From Ctenosaura bakeri (lineage: Eukaryota > Chordata > Lepidosauria > Squamata > Iguanidae), in the NCBI GenBank assembly GCA_948474755.1, contig CAOLHI010002118.1, positions 62,001 through 126,000 of the forward strand: a stretch of DNA of 64,000 bases, in the 5' to 3' direction. Each line of letters opens with the position of its first letter. Positions within the stretch are counted from its first letter, which is position 1. The translations under genes were made by a program, and so were the position numbers. The notes under the pieces are model-generated. The model was not told the origin of the DNA. It was given only the letters and a program-made list of their open reading frames with translations, and made no database searches. Below, piece by piece: positions 10,660 through 22,740 of this stretch.

Positions 10660-10816
10660 CGTTGTATGCTTTCAAGTAATTTCCAACTTATGGCGACCTT
10701 AAGGTGAACCTATCATGGCGTTTTCTGGGGCTGTGTGTGTGCTGCATCCAAGATCACAGTGGGTTTCCATGGCTGAGTCTAGTCTAGTGTTCAGACTATT
10801 ATACCACACTGGCTCT
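10660..10816 (-). mobile_element. tRNA-derived SINE with BovB-like tail
   Basis: In reverse, the tail reads 'caagtaatttccaacttatg' with 'gcgaccttaaggtgaaccta', the body 'gtgggtttccatggctgagt', and the head 'actattataccacactggct'. The central part is deleted. Confidence 0.7.
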
Positions 10817-11215
10817 CAGCCCTTCCTCAAGCAAAAAGGGTGAACTGCCTCTTCCAGTAGAAGTGATGATGAACCTTTAAAATAGGTTTAGCTGCAACTA
10901 TGAGAGGATGCTCAGTTGCAATTGTGTCCACCACAGTGGCCATTTTTCATTCCAGAGATCAACAAGGGTTCAACAGAGTAGCCTATGGAGGTAATGGGAA
11001 AATCATATGGGCTGTGAGGAAATCCCTTGGATCCATCAACCTCCTAGGTGGCACCATATTCATCAGTTCCCCAGCACTGCAGAGGCTCTGAGTCCCAATG
11101 AGTCTAAACCATGCTACATATTGACTTGCCCTCAACAAGGGAACTATAGAAAATTCCTTCACATTAGAATTGCTGTCATCCCATCCAACACAGTGTGCAC
11201 AGCAGTATAAATGTG

Positions 11216-12205
11216 CCCCAGTACCAATTATGTAGACTCAAGTCAATTGACTTGGACTCAAGTTGGACTTAAGTCACTTCAGTGACTCAACTTGGACTCG
11301 ACTCAGCAATAAAGGATGAACTGACTCAACTGGACTCGTGGCTTGTATATTTTTAGTGACTGACTTGCTGCCTTTGATTCAGTAACATAACACATTCATC
11401 CAGAAATCTTACAACTTTGAACAAGGCTTCCATTCCCTTTTGCTTGCTGGTCATGTGACAATCTGTCTCAAGTTCAAAGTGTGGGTGAATTTCTCAGAGG
11501 GGAACAGCAAATGGGTTAGGTAATGGGCTTGAGGCAGGGTTGAGGTCTGCTCAGCAGTCTGTCTATACTGCATATCAGAGAGCTTTCTAAAACTTTTCTT
11601 AAGAGCAGAAGGCAAGACTCACCCCCAGAATGCAGGGCATGTTTCTCAGAGGAGAACAGCAAATGTGTTAGGCAATGGGCCTGAGGAGGAAGGATTCTTC
11701 CTTATAAAGCTTTTGGAGCTTCAGTAATGTGGAGTAAGAAGGATCCTATTCCTCATTTTCAGAAAACCATCCAGCTTCAGAAATGGAAAGTAGGAAGGAT
11801 CCTATTCTCTACTTCCAAAACTGCAGGCTCCTTTATGCCTATTGACACAAAAGCCTCCAGATTGCAGAAGGGGGAGTAAGAAGGTTCCTATTTCCCAGTT
11901 CCAAAACCACAGACTCTTTTATGCCCATTAACACAAAAGCCTCCAGCTTCAGAAAGGGGGAGTGAGAAAAATCTTATTCCCCACTTCTGAAGCTGCAGAT
12001 GGCAAAATCACAAATGTGGAGGACCAACTCTACCTAAACTGTTAAAACTGACTTTATTCAACTCTGTCCAGAAATTCTGGAATACAGGTTGGGGTATAAA
12101 GTTGGCTCCCAGACTTGACTTGAAAGTATCTTGCAAGGGCTTGAGACTCTACTTGAGACTTGAAGGTAGAGACTTGAGACTTGGAGTAAAAGACCTAAAC
12201 ACATG
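11216..12205. mobile_element. non-autonomous DNA transposon with internal tandem repeats (superfamily unclear)
   Basis: Both ends are rich in short ACTTGGACTC / ACTTGAGACT words in opposite orientation (11230-11345 and 12105-12195). Between them, 11690-12000 holds three to four diverged copies of a unit of about 90 bp, each with 'ctccagcttcagaaaggggg' followed by 'agtaagaaggatcctattcc'-like wording. There is no long open frame. I could not find a clean terminal duplication, so the edges are approximate. Confidence 0.45.
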
Positions 12206-12420
12206 ATTGCCCAATATTACTTTGGACAGATCTGTTCTTAACAGTGCAGCCTAAGCATGGTCCAGTCCCCCAGCGCAAGCTGATGGGACCCCAATACCAA
12301 CCTGAGACCACTAATTTTAGCTGAGGAAGGGAGATGCTTAAGCAATAAGGACACCCACTTTTCAAAGACACACATTTGAACCCAGCTGACAGTGGGATAG
12401 AACACCCAGTCAGGGACATG

Positions 12421-12600
12421 GGCCATTTCTGCACCACACTCTTATAGCGCAATTATTCCACTTTCAACATCCTATGGAATCCCGGGTTTTGCAGTTTAGG
12501 GAGGGGCCACCTGGCCCCTCCCTAAACTGCAAACCCCATGATTCGATAGGATGTTGAAAATGGAGTAATCGCGCTATAAAAGTATAGTGTGGAAATGGCC
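12421..12600. mobile_element. palindromic MITE, 180 bp
   Basis: It has exactly the same length and arms as the element at 5504, centred at 12510/12511, with about 11 arm mismatches, so it is older. The 3-bp target duplication is ATG (12418-12420 and 12601-12603). The termini are GGCCATTTC. Confidence 0.8.
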
Positions 12601-12603
12601 ATG

Positions 12604-14465
12604 GAATCATGATAGACCACTGAAACTCCCCTGCCACCATTTGTTTCATACCTACACATAAACAGTGTGGCCTCTCTGATTTTTTTAAAAAAATATTTCA
12701 TTGAAATTAATTAAAATGAAAGCCAATCATATGAGAACAAATTTCTTTAGAAGCATCCTGTTAAAAAGTCTCTCACCAAATTTCTGAGCTTGTGTGGGGC
12801 TGAAGGGAGGAGGGGTTCATCCAACCCTTCAAAATATTGTACTATTGTAATAAACATGATGTATTATGAGACAGCCTAAGTAAGACTGTATGTAAGGCAG
12901 TGCAATGGAATTGCTAGTGTTCTGCCCCACAATGTACCCAGCAACATCACTACCTTCTCCATTGATGTCCCATTGGAAAAGGCTTCAGTTAAAGCCAAGT
13001 GGAATGGATGAAGAGACCTTGCGTGGAATGTTTGGTTCATGGCACAAATGATTGATCCTCTTACATTTGCTACTACAGGTAGAGTTTAACACAGTGTTTC
13101 CAAAGAATACATTTTATACAGCCCTACAAATGATTGCATTCAGTGCCCTGTGGAAATCTAATACTGACTTAAACCATTTGTTTCTGTTATTCCCCTCCAG
13201 TAACCCCAGAGACATGCTGTTTCTACTTACTGCCAGTTTGAAAAGTAAGTTTGGCCAGGAAAAAGGGGAGAAAATGACTTGTTTTGTGCTGTTGACAATA
13301 GCTCAATCTGCAAAAACCAGAAGGTGGACTTTTCCACAGTATGGCGGTAAGTACTGTCACCTGGCAATGACTACACATCAAAGTGCTGTTAAATGCATAA
13401 CTATTTTGTCTAGTTGGAAAGTTGACAGCCATAACTGAGAGGCAAAATATTTGCTGCTCTGAATAAAAAGCAGCATTTTGGGTCCCGTGTAGTCATTTTG
13501 TTCAAATATTGTAGCTTTCAGCTTGGCTTTTCAACTAATGGTTTGTTTCTAGGTATCTACATGCATATACAAATACATATGTACAGCCAAGAAATATGTG
13601 TTCATGTTGGGATCTTTAATTCAAAGTGTGTCAGAAAGAAATCAAGGCTCCCAAAAGCTGAATGTCTAAAGCAGTGGCAAGATAAAATCTTGGGTACCGA
13701 AATATATCGCTTATTAGAAGGCGGGACACTGACAAGGACTGAGTGACACTTTTATTCAAAGTGAAAGCTGGGGCAGATTATGTGAGAGGAAAAAACTAGT
13801 ATGAAATATATAATGTCTGCAGAGAGGAACCGTTGGCAGCTGAGGATGCTGGACAGAAGAGAAATTGGTTTCCACAATATGCTGGAGATGTTTTGGGTGG
13901 TGTGCAGGGAAGAGGAATCTGTTCCACTACTAGTGTCATTTCCACTTGTAGACGGCCACAGTTGACTTCAATCCATAGGACAGCTTGACTAATTCCCCCC
14001 CCCCACCAAATTAAGGAGGTAACTATTTTCTAATTGTTTTATAATGAATTAATTTCTTCATTAACATTTTGGAACAACTTTTTAAAATCCACTTCGTATG
14101 TAATGGCTGTAATTTACTATTCTACAGTGGAACGTGGAATGGGTTGTTTGCCTCATACTCAGCACTATGTGGGTATGGTGACTCAGTCTGAGCAAGAGAA
14201 GCAAGAAGAGGAAGGCTTAAATGGATGGCTGCCTTATGCTGTAGCTGAAGATGGATCAAGTACATTCTGCATTTTTCTCATAATTTCCAAGGTGCAATAT
14301 CTAATTGGCCACTTGGGAGAACCAGAGACTATTTTTCTGTATTTTACAGTGGCACAAGAGGAACAGTAATAATCACGCTAATTTGTTACTAATTAGCAGC
14401 AGTAACAGGTACATATCGTGATTTGGCAGGAACAGTCCTGATTAATCCTCTATCCTCCCCATTTT
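12604..14465. other. gene-free stretch
   Basis: I see no gene or recognisable repeat. The longest open frame (128 codons at 13052) has no recognisable domain and no coding-like features. A C-homopolymer lies near 13997. Confidence 0.45.
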
Positions 14466-14610
14466 GCCATTGTGTTCCTCAGAGACTGAGAGAATGTGAC
14501 TTTCCCAAATCCACCCATGGGGTTTCTATGGCTGAATGGGGAATTGGACTGTGGTTTCCTGGAATCCAGGTTCAGCACTCAGGCCTCTATGCCACACTGG
14601 CTCCTTGGAA
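14466..14610 (-). mobile_element. SINE fragment, BovB-tailed family
   Basis: In reverse, body and head remain ('gactgagagaatgtgacttt', 'ctgaatggggaattggactg', 'atgccacactggctcc'). The tail is missing. Confidence 0.6.
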
Positions 14611-15104
14611 ATAATGTTACTGAAATAATTACACAGCACAAATTCATCGGCACTTACATAGTCCCTACTAGTCCTTTTGCACCACCAGTCATGTCTGTGT
14701 AGGATTATAGCCTTGATGAACCACTCCTTACTCATCCTGGATGTTAGAGGTAACTGATCCTCACATCTGATGTGGGAAAATAGTAATTATTTTATTCCAA
14801 TGTGCCAGAAATAGGTAGCATACTTGTGGCTATTGGCTACAACTATTTCTTTCTTTCCAGCAAGAGTAATGCTAGTGCTAAAACAAAGTGATCCTACTGT
14901 TTAACTAATATAATATTGCTAAAGCATTTAAGCACAATAACTATAACTCATGAAAAATAATAAAGATGAGACAGTAGAAGTGGGTGAAAATCTGTTTCTG
15001 AAATGTTGCAGGATTCTGGATGTGACACATGATAACTTGGAGGAGAAGGGCAAAGACACAAAGGAGGGAGGGAGGCAGACAAACCCAGATATCAGTAAAT
15101 CAGA

Positions 15105-15201
15105 TGCCATTTCTACACTACATTGTTATATTGCTATTATTCCACTTTCAACATCCTATGGAATCCTGAGGTTTGCAGTTTACAGAGGGGCCCCAGTAAA
15201 C
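15105..15201. mobile_element. left part of a palindromic MITE split by the provirus
   Basis: The arm sequence (gccatttctacactac ... caacatcctatggaatcctg) matches the 5504 family. It continues at 24009-24045 (ctacaaaccccagaattcc ... gaaagtggtataat) after the provirus. The right end is then cut off at the junction with a CR1 fragment. Direct AAAC copies (15198-15201 and 24005-24008) mark the retroviral insertion. Confidence 0.8.
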
Positions 15202-15704
15202 TGTCACCTTCTACGCCCTAAGAGGTGAGCTTTTACTGAGGAACAGGAAAAAAAGACGAGCAAATGTTTCTTGGCCCAAAAGGTAGTCCAGATTTATTTA
15301 GTACAAAAATATAAAAGTACAAAGCAACTGCAGTTGGGTGTCACCCCAGGAGGATGGAACAAAGAAAGGGGTTTGGCAAAGTCTTTTTATCCAGGTTAAC
15401 AACATCCACGCCCACTGCAGCGTTTCTCCTCGAATCCCAGACCAGCCACCCCATATTAAGTAATGTTCCAGAAACTTCTATCCTTACAAGGACATGTCCA
15501 GCAGCTTCTTTCCATATAAGGAGAAGTCCAGGGAGGCAGGATAACAGAAGTTTTCTTCCAATCACAAACTACTTTCTAAATGAGGTAGAGGGAGGTACCA
15601 CAGATGAGGTAGTCATCACATGACATGGCAGGCATGGGAGGGGGCTAGCACTCCTGGGTACAATTTCTATCTAATAATGGAGATAGTCTTTTCCTCCACT
15701 CACA
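15202..15704 (-). repeat. 3' LTR of the provirus
   Basis: 503 bp, TG...CA in minus orientation. It is identical to the 5' LTR except for one extra A in one A-run (near 15250) and one fewer A in another (near 15361). Confidence 0.95.
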
Positions 15705-15718
15705 GTTTCCCCCTCACC
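15705..15718 (-). promoter_or_regulatory. polypurine tract
   Basis: The minus strand reads GGTGAGGGGGAAAC directly before the 3' LTR, where plus-strand DNA synthesis is primed. Confidence 0.85.
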
Positions 15719-15726
15719 CAGGAGGA

Positions 15727-17124
15727 CTAGCCCAGCCCATACCCCTGGAGTAGAATTTGGGTCTCTCTGGCAACATCGACCTTTCGAGGTGGATCGATGG
15801 GCTTATTATTGGGTAGAACGTTACGAATGATTGGCATACATTGAGATAGACAACAGAAACTCAGAATTATACATGTAAACAAGACAAAAATGACAAAAAT
15901 ACTTTTCACCCATCCCAGGTTAGGAAGCCAATTAGTAAGCCATGACCACCATTCTTCATTGTTCAGAGAATAAGTTTTACGTAGTTCACCAACCACCTTG
16001 TGCAATCTGTTCACATCTTCTTCTATGTATCCGGACTCGTTGATGTAGTGGCAGCACGTGGTATTCAGCCAAACACACAATCCCCCTTCTTTGCTGAGCA
16101 GGTAATCCAGTGCCAGTTTATGCTGAGCCAAAACACCTGCAAGTGAGTTCACCTCAGTCTGCAGGGCACTCATCCCATCAGAGGTTGAGTTGGCCAGGAT
16201 TTCCAGCTGAGCAGAGAGTCTCCGAATTTGACGAATATTTAAGGCAACTCCCACCATGGGAAATATAATAGTCCCCAGTCTTTCTCCTTCAGACAAGTAT
16301 GTGTCATCAGGATCATACCCATAACTCTCATCGTATGCTCTCTTCACCCTGTGCCACCCAAACAATCTGTCCCAGGTTTCAATAGGCTGTTGGAGAGGGT
16401 GAAACTGAATTCCCCCTACTGAAAGAGAACCAATAGTACAAGTACCATTCCAGACCGGAGGAAGGGCTTTTCCTGCCCAGTGGCCACAGAGCCAGTATAT
16501 CCCAGAAGGCAGACCATGGATCCACTGACCAGAGTGGAAGCGGGCCCCTTCCTGGATCTTGTTTAGTGGGGAGTGACCCTTTTTATTACCATATAACTCA
16601 ATGAAACCATCTTGACAACTGAAGGGGAAACTGACATTGGGGTACTTTCCTGAACATGTCTGTGGGGATTCAGGAATCTCAAAGATTATGTTACAGTTGG
16701 GATAGTCTCCTAAAGAAATTCTTGACAAAGGGAAGCGCTGGGGTCGAATTCCCTGGAAAATATCAAAAACAATTCTGTACCCTTCACGAGAAGTACTCCA
16801 TCGACGTACACACAATGAAGCTAATGGTGGATTCCCCCGTCGGCTCAGGATGAACTGGCCAGGGTCTTTTAACAGATTAGTCCTATTTTGGGTGGACGCA
16901 TATACCATAATACTGTTCCAACCTGTAAGGTTCACGGTGTCTGCTGGCACAACAGGCCATCCCTGTAAATGAGAGGAAGGACCATAGGAGCAGGCCCAGC
17001 ATTCAGTGACATTTGCTACCTGAGAAATGTTATTAACTAACTGATGAAAGATGTTTCTATGCCAGTCAGCATGGATGCTTTCAAACATGTAGATGATCAA
17101 CAACACAAAGGGCAGACACTTCAT
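15727..17124 (-). CDS. env: retroviral envelope glycoprotein, uninterrupted 465-codon frame
   Basis: It encodes a class I retroviral fusion protein. Visible parts: signal peptide (about 1-19), a short surface subunit with a CWAC (CXXC) motif at 42-45, furin site RVKR at 259-262, a CX6CC motif at 350-358 after a gammaretroviral immunosuppressive-type region (about 321-349), a membrane span at about 408-428 and a cytoplasmic tail of about 37 residues. Nine N-glycosylation sequons are present. The surface subunit is unusually short. CXXC comes only about 22 residues after the signal peptide, so the N-terminal receptor-binding domain found before CXXC in typical gammaretroviral Env appears absent. 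The hydrophobic fusion-peptide-like stretch (about 284-295) is set back more than 20 residues from the cleavage site. The start ATG follows the end of pol by about 210 bp. It would be expressed from a spliced mRNA. Function is unknown, and the open frame may simply reflect youth. Confidence 0.93.
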   Translation of the reverse strand: MKCLPFVLLIIYMFESIHADWHRNIFHQLVNNISQVANVTECWACSYGPSSHLQGWPVVPADTVNLTGWNSIMVYASTQNRTNLLKDPGQFILSRRGNPPLASLCVRRWSTSREGYRIVFDIFQGIRPQRFPLSRISLGDYPNCNIIFEIPESPQTCSGKYPNVSFPFSCQDGFIELYGNKKGHSPLNKIQEGARFHSGQWIHGLPSGIYWLCGHWAGKALPPVWNGTCTIGSLSVGGIQFHPLQQPIETWDRLFGWHRVKRAYDESYGYDPDDTYLSEGERLGTIIFPMVGVALNIRQIRRLSAQLEILANSTSDGMSALQTEVNSLAGVLAQHKLALDYLLSKEGGLCVWLNTTCCHYINESGYIEEDVNRLHKVVGELRKTYSLNNEEWWSWLTNWLPNLGWVKSIFVIFVLFTCIILSFCCLSQCMPIIRNVLPNNKPIDPPRKVDVARETQILLQGYGLG

Positions 17125-17335
17125 ATTAGCAAGAAATCAAGTCACAGTATGTAAACAAGTTAGAAGTCGGTGCAATTAATCCTAAACTACTATCGGTGCA
17201 AACTACTATCGATCAGTGCAATCAGTCCTAAAACCTAAAACTTTTATCAGTGGTTAACAAACACAGTTCAGAATCCAATTCTGGAGTCTCAGGTCAGCCT
17301 CCGGAGTGACCCTGAGAATCAAAGTCTCTAAAAGT

Positions 17336-20300
17336 TCATGTATCCGGCGTGTTTCTTCTAAACAGCAGCTTGAGTCCGTCGCTGGCGTCTTCTTGAATCA
17401 CCTTCCACCTTTTAGGTTCTGTTACCTTTTTGACCCTGGAATGATGAATCCAGGATTTGTGGCCCCGGACTTTAATAGCCGTGTCAGTGGTCAGCAGCAC
17501 CTGGACAGGTTTGGTCCACGCAGGGGACAAAGGACGCCTTCCCCAGACCTTTAGGACTACCCAATCGCCAGGCTGGATGCGGTGCGCCGGACCATCAAGG
17601 TTGAAAGGTCGTTCCTGTAGGGATAAAGAACGAACAGAGGCCAGCGCGGCAGCCAGAGAACAAACATATTTTTGTAACAATGCATCTCCTATTTCAACCT
17701 CCCCCCTCAAGCTTCCCGGACAGAGTTGTCTAGGCCAGGGGCGACCAAATACTCTCTCGAAAGGGGAGAGTTTCAGGGGACCTTTTGGAGTGATCCTAGC
17801 AATGGTGAGGGCCAGAGGCAATGCCTTGACCCAGGGAAGGTCAATCTCTAGGGAAATTTTGGTCAGGTGAGTCTTAAGGGTAGAGTTCATCCGCTCGACC
17901 ATTCCACTGGCTTGGGGATGGTACGGGGAGTGAAATTTCCAAGTAATGTTGAGGGTCTTCATCAATTTCTGCAGGATCCGTGAAGTAAAATGGGGTCCCT
18001 GGTCAGAATCGAGTCCGCAAGGGAGGGACCAGCGAGGCAGGATGGACTCAAGCAGATGTTTCACAACTTCCTTGGCTTTACAGGTCCTGCAAGGGAAGGC
18101 CTCAACCCAACCTGAGAACTTGCAGACAAGAACTAACAGGTACCGAAATCCCAGAACTCTGGGGAATTCGGTAAAGTGAATTTGCCAATATTGTCCTGGA
18201 TATACAGAAGGATTATACAGGTGTCTCCTAGCCCCGTCTGGGCGATTTCCATGTGCAGGATTCACCTGCTGGCAGGTTTCACAAGTTCGAACAATAGATG
18301 CTAGGGTAGGTCTTACAGATGGCCCATCGAAATATCTTCTCCACAGATGTATCAAGGTTTCTTCTCCCAGATGAGTTTGTTGATGGATCTTCTCAACTAG
18401 TGATCGCTGAACAGAAGTTGGAATCCAAATTCGGTTGGTTTCAGGGTGAATTAGCCAGCTCTGGACCTGATGGTATCCGGCATCCTTGGCTGTAGCATAG
18501 TCTTCTGGGGTGTACGGAAGCTGTTCAGGAGGCTTTGGAATAGCTACTGTATTTGCAGTGCAACCTCGGGCAGGCCCTCTGCGTGCTGCCAGTTTGGCCT
18601 GTTCATCAGCAAATCTATTTCCTTTGGTGATTTCAGAGTCATCTTTCTGGTGTCCTTTACAATGGATAATAGCTAGTTCTTGTGGTAAGTGGACTGATTC
18701 CAATAATTCCTTTATTCCTCTTCTATGTTTGATAGGGCTGTCAGATCGATCTAACAGTCCTTTTTCCTGCCAGAGTTGAGCATGAGCATGCACAATTCCC
18801 CAGACATACTTGGAGTCCGTGTAAATGGTGGCACGCAGGCCCTTTGCAAGTCGAGTCGCTTGTATCATGGCCTCTAATTCCGCTCTCTGAGCTGAGCAAG
18901 AGGCGGGAAGAGCTCCAGATCGCACGAGTGTCCCAAGGTGGTCCACTACGGCCCATCCAGTACGTCGGATTCCTTGCTCTACGAAGCTGGAGCCATCTGT
19001 AAACCAGATGACATCTGGATTTTGAAGAGGAACTTCGGAGAGGTCAGATCGTGGTTTGGTCTGGAAATCTATCGTGGTCACACAGTCATGTAGTGGTTTG
19101 CTGAATTCACGCTTCGGAATCTCAGGGAGGTATTCGGCTGGATTGTTCCTGTCTATTTTGAGCACGGAGACCTTTCCGTCTTCCAGCATGATGGCCTGAC
19201 ACTTTGCCAATCGGTCTGACGTCATCCAAGTTGGTCCTCGTAGTTCCAGTATGGAGCGAAGTGCGTGTGAAGAATATACGGTGAGTTGTCCCCCCAAAAG
19301 GGTTTAAATTTTAGGGCTTCTTTTATCATGAGAGTGGCTGCCGCCACTGCTCTCAGACAGGCAGGCCACCCTCGAGCAGTATCGTCTAGGTTTTTACTGA
19401 GGTAGGCAATCACCTTTGGTGCCAGGTCTGATGGTTGAGTGAGCACTGCCTTCGCCACCCCGTCTTGTTCAGCTACAAAAAGGGTGAAAGGTTGTGAGAG
19501 GTTGGGAAGGTGCAAAGCTGGAACAGAAGCTAGGCGGGCTTTCAACTGGTCTGTGGCAGTCTTAATGGTTAAATCCTCAGGGAGCAGGCTATGTCCAGCC
19601 TTCTCAGACTCCGTCATGATGGAATACAAGGGCTTAGTCAGGTTTCCATAGTCCCAGATCCACAGTCTGCAAAATCCCGTCAGCCCCAGGAAAGATCGAA
19701 GTTCCTTAACAGTCTGAGGCGTTGGTATCCGAAGAATAGCTTCTACCCGCTCTGGAGCCAAGGCTCGCTTTCCCGCAGAGATGTCGTGACCCAGAAAGCG
19801 GACTTTGGGCTGGACTAGTTGGGCCTTTTTCTTGGAGGCTCGGTATCCTCGCTCAAGCAAGAAGGTCAGAAGTGAAACAGTCTCTTCTTCACAGGTCGGC
19901 TGGGTCTCAGTCGCCAGGAGCAGGTCATCCACATATTGAAGAAGAATAGTGTCCTGCTGTCTGGGCCAGTCTCGGAGGTCCTGGGCTAACGCTTGCCCAA
20001 AGATAACAGGTGAGTTCTTGAAACCTTGTGGTAGACGGGACCACAAGGCTCTTGGACATTCTCGTTATCTAAGGGGTAGGAGAACGCAAAGATCTTCTGG
20101 CTTTCAGGATGTATTGGGATGCAGAAGAAAGCATCTTTTAGATCCAAGACTGTGAACCAGGAGTGAGTAGGTGACAGGGCACTGAGCAGCGTGTAGGGAT
20201 CGGGAACTAGCTGAGGTAGATCTTGTGTAGCAGCGTTGACAGCTCTTAGATCATGTACCAGACGTAAATCTCCTGAGGGCTTTTGGACTACTAGGATGGG

Positions 20301-20996
20301 GGTGTTCCAAGGGCTGCAGTCAACTGGTCCATGAGTGATGACGCCCCCCTCAACCAAGTTCTTTATCAATTTGACCAGTCCTTCTCTGAGGTGGGGACGG
20401 ATTTTATATGGTGACAAGCATACAGGTTGTGCTCCTTCTCTTAATCTGATTTTTACTGGTGCCACCGTAACAGCTAGTCCTGGTAAGCCTGTATCCCAAA
20501 TTCCTGGAGGGATTTGAGAAAGGACAGTGGATGTGAGGCTCATGATCTTTGTTTGGTCAGCTGGGGGCGCTGAACCTCGCCAAAAATCTACAGGTGTTCG
20601 GAAAGTCACTGTATTGGTACCATCTTGTTCAAATTCTATGCAGGCCCTGGTCAGACACAACAGGTCTCTCCCCATCAGATTCACATGAGCCTCAGGGAGC
20701 AGTAAGAAGGGAGCCTTGAATTCTAAATTTCCAATTTGGCACTCGATAGGAGCATAGGAGGCCACAGACTGACAGCCAGTTGCCCCCCCAACAGTCACTT
20801 GCTTTTCTACAGGGGCAGGTAGCGGTCTTGTAACAGCAGAAATGGCAGCACCGCTATCCACAAGAAATTCTCGGTCTTCATTGCCCACCTTTAGAGTTAT
20901 CAAGGGCTCGGGGGGTGGGACACGGGCCCAGACTTCCTCAGTCTGCCCATGAACCATCCTGGGTGTTTGTAACAGGTGCCATGTGAACTGATTCAC
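17336..20996 (-). pseudogene. pol: retroviral pro-pol, three frames
   Basis: Protease, reverse transcriptase, RNase H and integrase are all recognisable, spread over three frames. 20996-19986 has the protease (VDSGAA, active-site Asp at 20858-20856) and the front of RT. 20046-19222 has RT with YVDD at 19935-19924 and the connection domain. 19297-17336 has RNase H (Asp101, Glu140, Asp161, Asp231 of that frame) and integrase (H309, H317, C339, C342 zinc finger). The third frame begins beside a run of six C (19290-19295). In the integrase core the expected first catalytic Asp is His (codon 18178-18176, CAC), whereas the second Asp (432) and Glu (468) keep D-35-E spacing. Gag's last frame and the protease frame also differ. 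Gammaretroviruses normally read through a stop in one frame, so this is a further disruption. As shown, no intact Pol could be made. Confidence 0.93.
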
Positions 20997-22668
20997 GTTG
21001 AGGATTGTAAGGGCGGGCCGATGGATTGGGGAAAGAGTTTCCCCTGCCTCTCCCCTTGTTCTTCTGAGGGTTCTGAGGACACTCAGCTCGCCAGTGTCCT
21101 AACTGTTTACAGTAAGCACATTGTGATTTTCCCAGCCTCTCTCTCCTTCCTGTTTCACCACAAGACGTTCCTCTTCCCTGTCTCCCAGTTCCTTGTTGCA
21201 TGGTTACCGCCATAATCCGGGCCTTCTGTTTCTGCTTCTCCTCATCCCTTCTCACATAGACCTTCTGTGCTATCCTCAACAGTTCACCTATATTCGTTAG
21301 TTCCAATTTTCCAGTTTCTGCAGTTTAGAACGCACATCCGGCCAAGCCTTGGTCACAAAATGAAAGACAAGCAGGCTTTGTCCATTTTCACTATCGATAT
21401 CTATCCCAGAATACTTTATAGCCCGTTCCTTCAGCCTCTGGAGAAAGGCAGAGGGAGACTCGTCCTTTTCTTGTTGGATATCAAAAGCCTTGTGGGGATT
21501 CTGAGACCGGGGAACTGAGTGCTTGATGCCAGCAATAATCAGGGTTTTTAAATCTTCCATCTTCTGTCTGTCTGCCTCTGTCTTATTGTCCCAGTGTGGA
21601 TCTTGGTTGGGGTACTTCTGTTCTGCAGGAACAGCCCCCTCAGTACCTGGGGGGTGAGTCTTTTCCCATTCTATCATAGCAGCTTTCCTAATCATAACCA
21701 AGTCTTCCCCGAGAACAGAACATTAAGGATGGCCATTAATTCCTTCCAGGTATAAATAGAGGGTCCCAGAAATTGCTGAACTTGCTCTGCCACCCCAATA
21801 GGATCCTCAATTAATGGCTTAAGGGTCTTCTTAAATTCTCTAACTTCCAGGCTGGACAAGGGGTGATCAACGTAACTTATTCCCCCCCTGCCGTCTGGGA
21901 CTTCCCTCAGTGGGCACATTGACATGGTTTCAGAAGCCTGCCTCGCTTCGGTTTGTTTAGACTTAATTCCGCCTAAAGGAAGGCTCTGCTGGTCTCTTAA
22001 AAGCTGTCTCAATTCTTTTGCTAGTCCTGGGTGAGGCTCAGATGTCTCTGCGGCTGAGCCACCAGGTGGCGCAGCAGGATCAACAAAGGACGCCTGCAGA
22101 GCTATTTGTGGGGAAGCGTTTTCTTCGAAAGCTGGGTTTAGGGGCGGGGGTGGAGGCTCCTCAGCCCCTTGCCCAACAACGGGGGCAGGCTGTGCGTACG
22201 GAGGAGGCAGGTGAACTAGAGGATCCCATGGATTTTCCCTAAGCTTTCGGAATTGGGAAAGTCCAGGAGATGCCTGGGATGAGGAGGATTTTACTGAAGC
22301 TAAAGATATGATTGCCTTAGTACTGCCTCTGTCCGGGAGGCAGTAGGGAGAACGTCAGGAAATCCCACACTCGCATTCTTGAACACTCTCAAATATTTCT
22401 CCTCCTCTGTCTTCCCAACTGAATCCAACCAATTTACCCAAGCTTGCAAGACCAACTTATTGAAAGTTCCATTTGAATCCCACTGGGGCAACCCAGGGGG
22501 TCTATATTGGGGCCAGGTTTCTGTACAATAAGCTACCATTTGCTTTTTACACAGTCCCTTCCCCACTTTTTTCCAATTCTGCAACACACATTTCAAAGGG
22601 GTGATTGGGACACCCGCCCCAGGGTCTTTTTCCCTACTCTGCGCCTGCTTTGACTTATTAGAACCCAT
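20938..22668 (-). pseudogene. gag: retroviral gag, several frames
   Basis: Matrix begins at ATG 22668 with MGSNKSKQ, a myristoylation-type start, and stays open to 22300. A proline-rich p12-like segment with PPPY (near 22200) follows in a second frame that continues to 21692. Capsid with the major homology region (ESPSAFLQRLKE, about 21440) is in a third frame ending at 21297. The capsid end and nucleocapsid with one CCHC knuckle (CAYCKQLGHWRAEC, near 21100) are in a fourth stretch from 21306 to 20938. Each switch is compatible with a one-base length change. Gag would form the particle core at the plasma membrane. As assembled it is broken into four pieces. Confidence 0.92.
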
Positions 22669-22740
22669 CCTATCACAACGAGAAAGCAAGGCACACTGGC
22701 TCAAAATGAATACAAATTACATACAGAACAGAACCAGTTG

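Noticed and set aside
13052..13438. 128-codon plus-strand open frame
   Set aside because: No recognisable domain, and an overlapping open frame exists on the other strand. Looks like chance.
17336..20155. Plus-strand open frames across the provirus (up to 137 codons)
   Set aside because: Shadows of the minus-strand pol frame.
20938..20996. Programmed ribosomal frameshift between gag and pro-pol
   Set aside because: The 59-bp overlap would need a +1 shift, gammaretroviruses use stop read-through, and gag already has several other accidental shifts.
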